From: Phallusia mammillata
Taxonomy: Eukaryota > Chordata > Ascidiacea > Phlebobranchia > Ascidiidae
Direction: 5' to 3'
Assembly (NCBI GenBank): GCA_003260075.1
Contig: QLIY01000084.1
Location: 202,352-266,351 of the forward strand
Length of the DNA stretch: 64,000 nucleotides
In this document: positions 1-28,745 of the stretch, piece after piece
How positions within the stretch are numbered: position 1 is the stretch's first letter
Layout: every line of letters starts with the position of its first letter
The notes under the pieces: model-generated
What the model was told of the DNA's origin: nothing
Seen by the model: only the letters and a program-made list of their open reading frames with translations
The model's database searches: none
Translations under genes and position numbers: made by a program

Positions 1-940
1 TCGACGAAACAGAAAAGAACATTTCTTACCATTCACTTTGTATTTTGATTTAGCCCCATAAGAATGGCATACACGTGAAATTCGCTGAACCGTGACAAAT
101 AAATATTGCAGAGGCGTTTTCACAAATTGTTAAAAATATCGTAGGCTTTTTTCCTTCTGTACTTAATTGTCCGTACATAGTCTAGAAATATTTCTGTTCA
201 TTATAAAATTCTATTAACTTTTGTTTCTGTCTGACATGATAGTTCCCCCCCCCCATGGCATACACGTGAAATTCGCTGAACCGTGACAAATAAATATTGC
301 AGGGGCGTTCTCACAAATTCTTAAAAATATCGTAGGCTTTTTTCCTTCTGTACTTAATTGTCCTTACATAGTCTAGAAATACTTCTGTTCATTATAAAAT
401 TCTATTAACTTATGTTTCTGTCTGACATGATAGTATTGAGAAAAAAGCACGACTTTTGAACCGAGAACGCAATAAACTTGTTTTATTGTTGGCCTTTGAT
501 AAACCGCACAGTATTGACACTGTACAAGCAGCAACGCTAAAAGAAAATACATCGAAATAGTATACAGTTAAATCAGAAACACAGAACTTCGCCCTTTTGC
601 TTCTACTATGTCAAAACTTCATCTGAGAGCTGTGGACCGGACCAAAGTTGCTTTAAAAAGTAAATTTGCAATCAATAATACGAGTTTTCCCATTCGTACA
701 AGCAGCTATTATGCGATTTACATTTTTGCTGAAACAAAGCACAAAATGTTCAAATAGAAACACTGATAGTCGGGTTTAACATGCAGAAAAGTTATTGCTA
801 ATATGCAAGCTACGTTCTCGCGTATAATTGCAGGCCCTTACAAAAGTCGAGTGATGCACATCGGCAGTGCAGGCTAAATATTAGTGAAAGATTCGTGGAT
901 ACAAAAATACATAGGCAATTGACTTTCCAGCAGTCTGTCT
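1..940. other. 3' flank of RACGAP1, no gene seen
   Basis: No coding exon is visible. The RACGAP1 3' UTR should run leftward here. A minus-strand AATAAA (plus-strand TTTATT at about 482-487) is a plausible polyadenylation signal about 450 nt past the stop. The left part is an assembly duplication: 64-240 is repeated at 255-433 with a few substitutions, separated by ten C at 245-254. Confidence 0.6.
482..487 (-). other. candidate polyadenylation signal of RACGAP1
   Basis: Minus-strand AATAAA about 450 nt downstream of the RACGAP1 stop. It is assigned only by motif and position, and other AT-rich hexamers nearby could serve. Confidence 0.35.
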
Positions 941-3900
941 TCAGTGTAGACTGGGTGATGCAAAATACGACGTTTCCTTCCGTTTTCCCCTGCCAAAGCT
1001 ACAAACGAAACAAGAAAACACCGCGATTAGTGGGTCATGCATGTTATAAGAGGTAGAGCAGGAAAGTCATGCAATTAGGCAAGTCATTTTTTACACAATG
1101 GGACCGAAAAGTTTGGTCATAGGTGAACGTTTTGTATGAGTTCGTTTTGTGGTGCTTGACGCTTTTCTGAGTTAAAAACAAAAACGTTTTTGATCTGTTA
1201 CGTCTTGGACAATTAGAATGCCTATATTTCAAAGAAATGTCTTTAATTTTGGCTTCCTTTTCTATTTTGTCTCATTTACAAATGCATATTTTTACTCACC
1301 CTACATTTTAAGGAACAAATCTTATTCAAAACATGAAGCAAGGCATTTTAAAGCAATATCACTGCTCAATGAAGTAGCTGACTTATCTTACTGTGAAGGT
1401 TTAACATTTTTTCACTTCAATCATTTGACATTGTAATTAAAAGAATAAGCTTGTTAAATCGATGTTGAAAAAACAGGGAGCATAATTAACTTACGGAGTT
1501 CCACCCAAATACTTCTTTGCTCTTTCAGCCAGAGAACTGCTTGAAGGAGTTTTTCTTGGTGATCCAAGTGGACCTAGTAAACTTTCTGGTGCTGGATTAA
1601 AAATAAAACAATTTTAGGGTTAACATCTTGGTAGGAAGTCGAGCATTGCACAACTTATTGAGCTAGATTTAATACAACACAGTAGTCAGTTTAAATGTTA
1701 GCTGTCATGCTTATCCACAAGTACAACATACATATTTGTTAGCAATGGGTATTTAGATTAACAATGCAACATGCAAAGATGACCACAAACAGCCAACTTA
1801 ATATTTCAGCAGTCATCTGCAGTTTTTTGGTTAGTATTTGGCAGTTGTTTTGCCCCTGTTTACAAACTCACTACTAGGTTTTCATGTTTAACCCCCAACT
1901 TTTATTGTTGCTATTCACAAGGCTGGAGTCGGGGACATTTTTAGGCGATTACGAGTAATGATTAATTAAAACTGCCTGACTGTGGATCTTTTATTTATTT
2001 GGATTATTGAAAAATAAAAAAACATTTAAAAATTAAACATTTAAACCCTGTTTATATTTTTTATCAGATATTTAACCTATTATTATTATTGACTAATTCT
2101 TTTTAGCAGTATGCCAAAAGACCCTATCAAATCAATTGTATTTGAATAGAAAAATTGTATGTTATAACCAACAAGCAGGAGTCGGAAATTTAAAATTAAT
2201 AGGAGTTGGAGCTTCAGACTATTTTCCTTGCCCTGGTTAATACTATTTCATGCAGTAGTATTACAATGACCATGCAATATGTTTTTAGACGATCACAGAA
2301 TGTTTGCAATTGTACTGACACAACAAGTGACATCTACCTTTCATAGAAGATTTAATTCTTAATTCGTCACTTTCTGTATTAATTGGATAAAATCAAAAGA
2401 TCAGTAAAGAAAAAAGTAAATAAAGCTTTGCAAAAAATATTATTTGAAACGAAAAATTCCAAGCGCGTTAAAATATACCTTTGTAGGTTTCTGGGGTGTT
2501 TGTAACATTTCTGTTTTTGCGTGGGGTCTCCACTGTATCCATCATTGATTTCTCTAATGATTTGGCATAAAAGTCGGCAGGCAGCAACAAAAGTTTTGTC
2601 AGAACCTTTTCTTGATCAATAGCTGCATTCTAAGAAAAATAAATTTGAAATAATTCAATCATTGACCCAAAATTTTGTTTGGTGTTGTTTTTGAAACACA
2701 TCTTAACTTTGTTTTATAATAATATCAAGTTTCAGAAAGCTGTATTTCAGACCCAAATACGACTAAAATAGAAATAATGCACATATATGAGCGTGCAACA
2801 GATTTTTTAGATGTATTTGAGTTAGGCCCCAAAAAGGAGACCACTGCTTTAAACTATTATACTTGCTTGAAACCCTAAGTCTTAAATCTTGATCTCACCT
2901 GCAAATCAGCCATAGCCGGTTCAGGAGAACTGTACCCAACAACAGACGGGCCGATAGCTTTGGCAACAGCTTCAACTGACATACGAGTTTCTTTAGTCTC
3001 TGCAACTCGTTGAAAGTGAAGAATCAAAAACATGAGTGTGTCCCGATTTGCAGGTGGAAGTTCATTTAAGATTTGATACATAGAAGAATCGTCATCCTAT
3101 AACACAGCAGAAGAAAAAATATGTGCAAAGCCCAGTAAATTGTATTTGTTTTGTGAGATGTTTCAAAGTTAAGTGTTGTCAATGAGTTCTTTCCAATTCC
3201 GTCGGTTCTAGCATCATTGAATTTGTACCGCAAGTGATATGGCATTCACTGCATGTTTAATTTGGTCTACGTATTGCTGTCTTGCCTTGCTCTCTTGCCA
3301 TGGGGTCATCCATGTTGGCACAAATATCTCAAAGTTTCAGGGTGTCAGTTGTGTCCATAATGTTTTAGGCATTGTTTTTCTACACTACTAATGACTTGCT
3401 GTGGTATATTTAGTTCTTTTCCATTATTGCAAATATTACATAAATTTTGCCTAACACCAGTAAATTTTATGAAGTTTCATACCTGCAATGCTGCTTCTAT
3501 AAACCTTGGACGCAGTTCAAATGTCACAATGGGCTGTTTTAGAGTAACCCTCAAGAAATCTTTTACAAGGGAGCAAAGGGCATGGATGTCATTCACCTAA
3601 AGGAAATTTGTACATAATTGAATTTAAACAGTTTACTTGATTGAGCTAAGTGAAATTAATACACCTACCTCCTGTAGTTTGGGTATAGATCTACCCTTGA
3701 ATTTTTCTCTAAGCTCCTTGACCACCCGCAGCATACCTGGCACACGATACAAACCTACTTCACTTAAGCCACGTCGCTCAATCTCCTGTACTGTGTGATA
3801 TATAATTGGTGGAATCTTTGGCGATTCATCTGAGGCAAGATAGTCCTCAATTGTGTTCTGGAAAAAAATGATTGTCAAAAAAAGAGTAGAGACAACTTGT

Positions 3901-6363
3901 TTTTGAGCAGTATAAACATTTTAGGTGTAAAAATTGCGAACAAAAGGGTAGAAAAGATTTGACATGCTTTTTCGCCGTTTGTAGATGAAGGTGAGCCAGG
4001 AGATGGTTCACATGGAAAAGATTTTATATCATCTTCGCATTCAGGGTGAGCCACAAGTCGACATTCCACACACTTAACAGCCTTTTTTCCAAACTGAATG
4101 CGCTTTCCACACTGCAAGAAACATATTGTTGATTGCTGGTGTTTATGTAGCACAAAACAATAAAAAGTACAGTACTGGTTTGCAAGTTTCTTTGGTGATC
4201 ACACAAGGCTTTGTTTGAAGATTGTGCTTTCTTCCTGTTTTCTGTAAATAATATTAATATTTTTAAGGCAGATTCATTGTTATGCTTTTACTGCATGGTT
4301 ACCTAAGACCCAACCAAGCATCCCAAATATACAGGAACACTATTGGTTTAGAATGAGATCTGGTATAAGTAATCATAGCACACGAGGCTCATTAAAGGTG
4401 TGATACCAAAACAAGCCGTGAGATGGTGAGATGCAACCCACAACAGGAGTCTTTCTGGAAGTTGTGTTCTACCAACTGAGCTACATAAGACCCAGCGGTA
4501 AATCAGCCAAAAGTCGCCTCACAAACAATGTTTGCCTACCTTGTATGCTGCACATGTCAGTTTCGTAGTAGGTGTTTATGATGTGACTTACGTTTTAGAG
4601 ACACACAAATATGTTCTACATACCTTTGGTTGCACTGGAGCACTTGGCCAGAATGTTTCTACTTCACTGCTTTGTGTCTCTGATTCAGATGCAGCTAAAG
4701 ATATTGCAAAGTAGTAAGATAATAGATTTTGCTTGTCATGTTTTTGGGCAAATAAACTTACTTGCACTCTTTCTGCGGTGTTCTCTGGAGGGCCTACGCC
4801 TTCCCTGGTGGGGATTAGGCCTGCTAAAACTCTTTTCTAACTTTTCAATGCACATAGTAGCTGGACCATCAACAGTACAGCGCAGTGATTCGTTTGCACC
4901 CTGAGGACCAACATAAGCATATTTTATTATTTGGGTTGGTTATTATTATATGATACATGCATTTTTAGAAGGGGTTACATACCAACACAAAGCTTTGGTC
5001 ATTGTCAAGAGCATTGTGGTAACTATCACTGTGAGCAGCAGCACTTCTTGGTGCAGGCTATGAAGACAACATGCATTAAATATTTGCCAAAGACATGCAT
5101 CGTATTTTCAAGAAGCAAAAAAGAAACATTATGAGCATGTTTGAACTTGTTTTTACTGTCTTTTTAATAATGTTTGCATTAAATGTAAAAGCACATGCAT
5201 TAAAACCAGTATTGGCAACAAAAAAGTGCGAAAACAACATGTAGCATTTTGCAAAATATAGTGCTAAAAGATGCTAATACAACTTTAATATATATACATT
5301 TAAGCAAATTCCATGCATTAAAGTGCAACTTTATAGGTACATGCACAAAACTTACAGCATCACTTCTGAACCTCTTTGGCATTGTTTCGTCATCGTTCTC
5401 AAAAGCACGCTGTCAAAAAACAGAATTATTTATCATACCGTAATAATGGAAAGCCACATCTACAAAAAAACTTGTTACTCACTCTTGCTGCCATTCTGCC
5501 TCTTTTCCACTTTTTTCCATTTCTTAACAAGGAGCCATCTAAGTCATCTTCAGTCACATCAAATGAAATATCAGAATAATCAGACAACATTGAGCCTGTC
5601 TCATCAATTGGGTCAAGTTTTCTATACGCTCCTTTCATACCACTTCTAGGAGACTGAAAACGACTGCAGAAAACCACAAAGTGTGAAAAAAAGAGGAAGA
5701 TCTGGGATATGTTTAAAAAAACGATAAAATCTGTATACCTTGCATTTAAAAAGTCTAGCTTTCTTTGTTGTTCTTCACTAAGTGTTGCAGTAGAAGATGA
5801 ATCTGACAGCAACAGCTCACGAACCAGCATGATTTGGTGGTCCTGGGAGTAACAAATCATAACACCTTCATGAGTAAAATGAAATACACAAATAAAAGTC
5901 GAAATAAAATCTTACCAAGTCATCTCTATCCAGCTCAGCTTTTTGTCGTCCCTGCATTTCCACTTCAATTTGTCGTCTGGCATGTTTGAGTTTAATGAAA
6001 AGTGCATTCTTCTCAGCTTCACTCTGTGTGAAACATTATGATAAGATGTGATATATAACAAAGGTAGGTTATACACCAAAGATTTGTATGCATACTTTTG
6101 TAAGTCTTTCCTGTAACTCCATGCATCTCTGTTCTGCTACCTGCCACTTCTGACGACATTGTTCAAAATGTCTGGCAAATTGAAGGAACTCTAAAATACA
6201 ACAAATTAAAAGAAAAATATGTAACAAAAAAACTTGCTCAACAAGCAATACCTTTCTCACAGCTTCCTTCAACTAGGGTGCTGTAAGCTCGGACAATTTC
6301 ATCAAATTGATTCACCAATGACAGCTTACAAAAAGCTTTGTCAGAAACAGACTTTATCGGCAT
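941..6363 (-). CDS. racgap1: Rac GTPase-activating protein 1 (MgcRacGAP/CYK-4), 17 exons
   Basis: Centralspindlin subunit: it binds the kinesin MKLP1, organises the spindle midzone and controls Rho-family GTPases in cytokinesis. Exons in minus order: 6363-6252, 6190-6096, 6023-5916, 5842-5739, 5663-5483, 5409-5356, 5057-4983, 4900-4762, 4694-4624, 4241-4176, 4111-~3968, 3857-3669, 3596-3483, 3096-2899, 2629-2479, 1591-1495, 998-941. They sum to 651 codons plus stop (human about 632). An N-terminal coiled coil (about 10-125) precedes an acidic/serine linker. A C1 zinc-finger follows (about 319-366; [22 protein letters not shown]). The RhoGAP domain starts near 384, with arginine finger R421 in GLYRVPG. 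The last exon is short and ends YFASPSLH, matching the conserved FASPMLK tail of vertebrate homologues. The start is the first ATG before the conserved helix. The 3' end of the C1 exon is the only uncertain border (see finding). Confidence 0.93.
4310..4497 (-). repeat. tRNA-derived SINE-like element in a RACGAP1 intron
   Basis: Read on the minus strand from about 4497, the sequence opens like a tRNA gene. It has a box A (TAGCTCAGTTGGTAGAAC) and, about 35 nt on, a box B-like GGGTTGCATCTC. An unrelated tail of roughly 100 nt follows. This is the architecture of a SINE with a tRNA head and RNA polymerase III promoter. The acceptor stem does not close well, so it is unlikely to be a functional tRNA. 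It lies between exons 9 and 10 on the host gene's strand. No target-site duplication was identified. Confidence 0.5.
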
Positions 6364-6708
6364 TTTATCCCTACAGTTTCCTAACACTAAAACATTGTGA
6401 AAGAAAAATACAAGTGAGTTACCGAGTTGAAAAGATATTGTACAACATAGATCTGAACGAAAGTGAAAGCACAAAAAGTGGAATTTGTTTTCAAACATGG
6501 TATCTTGTGCTTATTCAAAAAGTGTAGAAATGAAACAATAAAATATAATGAAATGAGGTAACTAGTACTAATATCCAAGTAATAAAGCATCAATCAGGGG
6601 GTTCCACACCCTTAAATGTTCATTAAATCTAAATGTATTCAAAGTTGCAGTCTCTGCACACTAATAATGAGTATGTACATGTGAGATAAAATTAGTTCGA
6701 GAGTCAAA

Positions 6709-11398
<4,690 letters not shown>

Positions 11399-11426
11399 AA
11401 AATTTACCTGTAATTTTAAACTACTA

Positions 11427-11432
11427 AATAAA
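11427..11432 (+). other. polyadenylation signal, CCDC89-like gene
   Basis: AATAAA 29 nt after the TAA stop, followed by AT- and GT-rich sequence. The position is typical for a short 3' UTR. Confidence 0.6.
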
Positions 11433-12439
11433 CATGCTGTGCTTGAAACCAAGACATCACTGTGTACTATTTTACCTGTTTTTGTGCATTAATCCACTGC
11501 CATTGAATATAGGCAACCAATACCTGTTTGCAATGTACCAATATGTATTTAAAATTAAAATACTGTACCACTTTATTATTGCTGATTGTTCAATTTTTCA
11601 TTACCAATTTACATGGATATGCCAATACAATATTTTGTTGAATTAGATTTATACTTTTTAATGCAATTCGCCAACACAGGTTTTTGGAATTTATTTTTTC
11701 TACAACACCAGGGTGAATGCAATTGTGTGTAAGTCACTTTTTTCAGGCAGCGCATGTAAAACATTAGAAGGCTGAAGCAAGCACTTGAACACTCCACACA
11801 CAACACATGGGTAATCAACTTTTTCAGTGAATGAAAGTTCGTTTTTGATACCAACACACAAGTAATAGTAATTCAAGAAAAAATCACATTATAAAAGCTC
11901 AGACAAAAATAAGCAGAGTTATGAAAATTATAAATAAAAACAACCATTTTTATCTAATTGAGACAGGCTGCAATACATTATAGGGTATCTGCAATTCATT
12001 TACAAAAGTGTTTTTGCTATTTGCTAACACCTGTCATTACTTTCACCACACAGGGATTGAGCAAGGCACAGATATTAGAACTTGATTTGCACAATGACAT
12101 GTTGAGATTGATTATGCTCAGCATGGAAAAACAATTAGGCTTTGCTTACATGCAGTTTCAAAACACAACACACAAAGTAAAAACAGTTGCTCTCGTCCAC
12201 TTGATAACCATAAATATTTGATGTACAAGGCATCATTTTTATCAAATGGCAAATTCACTGGACACTCTCGATGTTACAAGCATTTGTTAACACCTGATGC
12301 CCCCCCCCCCTACAAGGCATCATTTTTATCAAATGGCAAATTCACTGGACACTCTCGAAGCATTTGTTAACACCTGATGGTGTTTGTCTGCCTGATATGA
12401 AGCCCACTGTAAAGGTTGACAAGTTTTTGAGGCAGGTTA
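11433..12439. other. Intergenic, tail-to-tail between CCDC89-like and DPP8/9
   Basis: This holds the DPP8/9 3' UTR (minus strand) and AT-rich spacer. An assembly join lies at 12300-12310 (eleven C), with 12224-12299 repeated at 12311-12378. One exon-like open segment at 12053-12178 is described separately. Nothing else is supported. Confidence 0.5.
12053..12178 (+). other. Exon-like open segment, unassigned
   Basis: An open frame is flanked by an acceptor-like TTTCACCACACAG and a donor-like AAA/GTAAAA. It encodes an amphipathic stretch including LELDLHNDMLRLIMLSMEK. It could be an extra 3' exon of the CCDC89-like gene or of an unknown plus-strand gene, or chance. The CCDC89-like gene already has a stop and a poly(A) signal upstream, which argues against the first. 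Confidence 0.2.
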
Positions 12440-25015
<12,576 letters not shown>

Positions 25016-26796
25016 ACTCCGATTCAAACACACACAAGGTTGTTTTCTAATTCACTGACAGTTTAGCATGCTTTAAACAATTGCAAATAGCCTTAAAAAC
25101 AAGGTTTATGTTGGCAAACAGGACAATGAAATTAAGAATTTTTTTTATTTCAACTGCTTTTACAAAATGATGCTGAATGACGGTAGTATTGAAATAACAT
25201 TTGTATTAAAAAACATCAGACCTAGTCATTAATTATATGAAACGTGCAATTTTCTGGTAAAATATTATTCATAGTCGATATGCTCATATGCATAGTTTGC
25301 ATACTAATGACAATTAATATTTAACATTTACAGTTAATATGTTAAAGTTAAAGCAAACTCAACTCAACACGTTGTACAAGATCATCACACACAGTCTTTC
25401 ACAAGGTTTTATTTAGGAAGTTTCGATTCCTATGTTGGTGATCATGAACGCCGGCAGCCCGGCACAGCACTCTTTCTGGGCCCGGTGGAAAACGTTAGCT
25501 GTGTTTAAATAAAAAACGTAAGCTTTGCAGTTGATTTCGCAAAATGACGACTATCAAACACTCTCGAGCCCCCCCCCCGCCTTAAAAACAAGGTTTATGT
25601 TGGCAAACAGGACAATGAAATTAAGATTTTTTATATTTCAACTGCTTTTACAAAATGATGCTAAATGACGGTAGTATTGAAATAACATTTCTATTTAAAA
25701 ACATCAGACCTAGACATTAATTATATGAAACGTGCAATTTTCTAGTAAAATATTATTCATAGTCTATGCTCATATGCATAGTTTGCATACTAATGACATA
25801 TGACAATTAATATTTAACATTTACAGTCAATATGTTAAAGTTAAGCAAACTCAACTCAACACGTTGTACAAGATCATCACACACAGTCTTTCACAAGGTT
25901 TTTGTTAGGAAGTTTCGATTCCTATATTTCTGATCATGAACGCCGGCAGCCCGGCGGAAAACGTTAGCTGTGTTTAAATAAAAAACGTAAGCGTTGCAGT
26001 TGATTTCGCAAAATGACGACTATGAAACACTCTCGACTCTCGAGTAATAACTCTGAAAAGCCGGGAATCCGTACGCGCGATGTTCACACTTCATTCATAC
26101 TTTCATTAGTATTCAATTTACGCACACGCACGCAGTATGCAACATTCATTTGCACATTTTTATGAATGGCGTCCCCGCGTGTTTGAAAAAATGTCACGCA
26201 ACTTTATTTCAAAATGTGTCCATGCGCAAAATACAATAAAATTTAAATTCTATTTATTTATTTTTAATTCTATTTAAATTCTAATTCTATAAATTCTACG
26301 GTTTTCTTATACCTTAGCCTATTAAAAAAATAATAGATGTTTTAATTGCATTCCAAGTGATTTCTATTGCAGAAAAACTCAGCCACCCATGACCGGCATT
26401 AAAAACAAAACTTGAACGTAAATGTCTTCCTTGGAAATATTCTGTGAATTATTAAATGTGTGTGGAAAACTGTTTATTACCATTGCAAAGGGGTGAATTA
26501 TCAGAGAGAGAGATAATGTATGTCTCCTATATACGAGAAAACTACTAAATATTTCATTGAGGTTCAGTAAAAAAACTGAAATTATGCAAACAATCATTTG
26601 ATTTAATTACATTTTTCTTAATTTTGTTTTATTTCAAAAGGGGTACCAACGGAAAAATCAGAACACAAAGTGAAAACTTTATGAATTGTTGTTATAAAGT
26701 TGCTAAGTTTTTTTTCATCAAGCTTAAATGGATATTAGTTTAGTGTTGTTTATGTGTACAGAAATATTTTGTGGGGTATAAAATATAAATACAACA
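25016..26796. promoter_or_regulatory. Divergent intergenic region, DPP8/9 (-) and BAG1 (+)
   Basis: This holds the two promoters, head to head. About 470 bp is an assembly duplication (25093-25568 and 25579-26040, ten C at 25569-25578), so the true distance is nearer 1.3 kb. A CpG-containing stretch at about 26035-26130 (CCGGGAATCCGTACGCGCGA) is the best promoter candidate. No ORF is credible here. Confidence 0.5.
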
Positions 26797-27357
26797 ATGG
26801 ATTTTACCCTAACCCTGATAAGTGGATCAAAAAGACATAAGTTGTCAGCTGACCCAAATTGGAGCCTTTATCACCTAAAATCTAAAATACAAGAAATATT
26901 TAAAATCAACGAAGAGGACCAAACCCTCATCTGTAAAGGAATAACAATAAAGAATGAAAATGACAAACTTCTATCAGAAACAAATTTAAAAAGTGGAAGC
27001 AAGGTTATGGTTATTGGAAGGCGCCATGATGAAAAGGAACAAAAGTGTTTGAAGGTTTTAAAGGAAATAAGAAAAACTGCTGATATAGAATCCAATCAAT
27101 GTGAAAATTTAAAAACTGAATTGGATAGTTTGTTAAAAGGCTTCATAACAAATGAATGCCAGGACCAAGCTATGAAAGATATCAAAAAACGCATTTACAA
27201 CTGTTCACACAAACTTATGAAAACATTGGAGTCAGTTGATGAAATAATTTTGGATGAATCCTTTAAAGATGCTCGCCTGGAAAGAAAGACATTAGTCAAC
27301 AAGATACAGAAGTACTTGGATATTTCAGAAACAATGTTAGAAAATCTAAATGACTAA
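26797..27357 (+). CDS. bag1: BAG1: ubiquitin-like plus BAG-domain Hsp70 co-chaperone, intronless
   Basis: 186 residues in one open frame. Residues 1-75 are a ubiquitin-like domain (LTLISGSKRHKLSADPNW; QTLICKGITIKNENDKLL; KVMVIGRRHD). Residues about 85-180 are the three-helix BAG domain, ending with the family signature of D/E-x-FKD-x-RL-x-RK-x-LV-x-K-x-Q (here ESFKDARLERKTLVNKIQKY), which contacts the Hsp70 ATPase domain to release ADP. The ubiquitin-like part links Hsc70 clients to the proteasome. Size and order match the short BAG1 isoform. The lack of introns is unusual for a conserved gene and could reflect ancient retroposition or intron loss, but the frame is intact, so it is probably functional. 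The ATG is immediately preceded by an AT-rich TATAAAATATAAATACAACA. Confidence 0.92.
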   Translation: MDFTLTLISGSKRHKLSADPNWSLYHLKSKIQEIFKINEEDQTLICKGITIKNENDKLLSETNLKSGSKVMVIGRRHDEKEQKCLKVLKEIRKTADIESNQCENLKTELDSLLKGFITNECQDQAMKDIKKRIYNCSHKLMKTLESVDEIILDESFKDARLERKTLVNKIQKYLDISETMLENLND

Positions 27358-27651
27358 TATATTTATTGTTGATGTATTTGTTCCAGTATGTTGCTATTAT
27401 TGTTACCAAATTAAAATTGTATGCACTTATTTTGGTGTGGCAAAGTACAACTACCAGAACTATGTATCTAATGGTTAATTCCACTAGGCCTAATCGGTAC
27501 TAGGCTTAAATAATCATGCTATTAAAAGTACAAACTATGCAAATCTGATTCCATTCAGACATTGTTTGAAGTTTGTCCTATTTAATGTTCCAATTTACAG
27601 GAAAGAAGGGTAAATAGTTGCAAAATAGAGTACAACACAACAATCGCAACC

Positions 27652-27657
27652 AATAAA
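27652..27657 (+). other. candidate polyadenylation signal of BAG1
   Basis: AATAAA about 295 nt after the BAG1 stop, the first canonical hexamer on this strand. Assigned by position only. Confidence 0.4.
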
Positions 27658-28023
27658 TAGCAAATTCTACAAGCTGCCCAAATTTCAGGTACTTCCAACA
27701 CTGTTGAAAAACCTAACCGTTTTAGGGGGCTAGTGGTATAAATACTAGAGTTATAGGGTTAAATATTAGAGCACAGCAATTAGCTCCTATAAATGAAAAA
27801 AATCTACGACCTAGCCAAATTTCATCCAATTCGGGTTGAGTTTATTTCGCTCGGTGAAAAAATCGTAGTGACACAATTGCACTAAAAAAGTTACCTTGCC
27901 GGAGATATAGCTGCGCAACGTTGAGATGCGACAAGTAGATGACCCCCCCCCCACAGTTGGTGGAGAGATGAGAAACGCGCTGCAGCTACACCGTTATTAT
28001 CAGCGATATCTGACGGGGACTCA
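27658..28023. other. Intergenic spacer, no gene seen
   Basis: Non-coding sequence downstream of BAG1. It contains ten C at 27943-27952 without an obvious flanking duplication, so this join (if it is one) is less certain than the others. Confidence 0.4.
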
Positions 28024-28460
28024 CATTAGATCCGCGGTTCTCAAACTGGGGTCCGCGGTCCTTTAGGTTCATGTGAGGCAATTTTGGGGGACCGCAAGAA
28101 GATTGAAGTACTTCTATATTCTTATTTGGCGTCAGTTTGTGCCACTGAATAAGTGTAAATCAATAGTAAAATTGAAGATCGGCCGTCTACATTGCTTAAA
28201 AGTAACCTTTATTACTCGACAAAAATGCAATTGTTCGCGCACAATCGTTATGGTTTTTTTTATCTTGTTTGTGATGTTACAAGCTGTCTTTGGATCATTG
28301 TTACGTGTAATTTTGTACAACTGGCTAAAATCCTGCAATCAACTTCCGTTATGCTAAAATGCACATTCAGGCTAAGGACCGCGAGCCCTCGAAATGATTG
28401 CTAAGAGACCGTTTTAAAAAAAATATGAGTTTGAGAAGTTTGAGAACCACTGCATTTGAT
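28024..28460. mobile_element. 421-bp hAT-type MITE (GGTTCTCAAAC family)
   Basis: The left end CCGCGGTTCTCAAACTGGGG (28032) pairs with the right end AGTTTGAGAACCACTG (to 28452). Flanking 8-mers CATTAGAT and CATTTGAT match at 7 of 8 positions. The internal GGTCCGCGG/GGACCGCGAG words near each end extend the inverted repeat. No transposase is encoded. Confidence 0.75.
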
Positions 28461-28745
28461 GATTCGAGGGTGAGGCTGGAGCATTGTTGTCGTCCATAGT
28501 TTTGTCAAATCTGCAAAACCGGAGAACACTTTTTAGCGAAGCTGTTATAGCCTGCTACTGACCACTAGTGCCTGGTTAGACCACACTTCCTGTCCAGAGC
28601 CAGACCTGAGAAGAGTAGACACAGAACATCGATCAATATAATCAAGCTTGGGCAGGAACTTGGCCGAACGGTCTGGCGCGCCTGACCCATATACAGAAAA
28701 AAAAAAAAAAAAAATATGTATATAATCAAGCTTAAATCACACGGG

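Noticed and set aside
25016-25033. Upstream in-frame extension of DPP8/9 (start at 25033)
   Set aside because: The codon at 25033 is GTG, not ATG. The first ATG is at 25013-25015, giving MASSHQ.
28550-28740. Possible second tRNA-derived SINE (TGGCCGAACGG box A-like motif followed by an A18 tract)
   Set aside because: No box B can be found before the A tract and no target duplication is visible. The motif alone is too weak.
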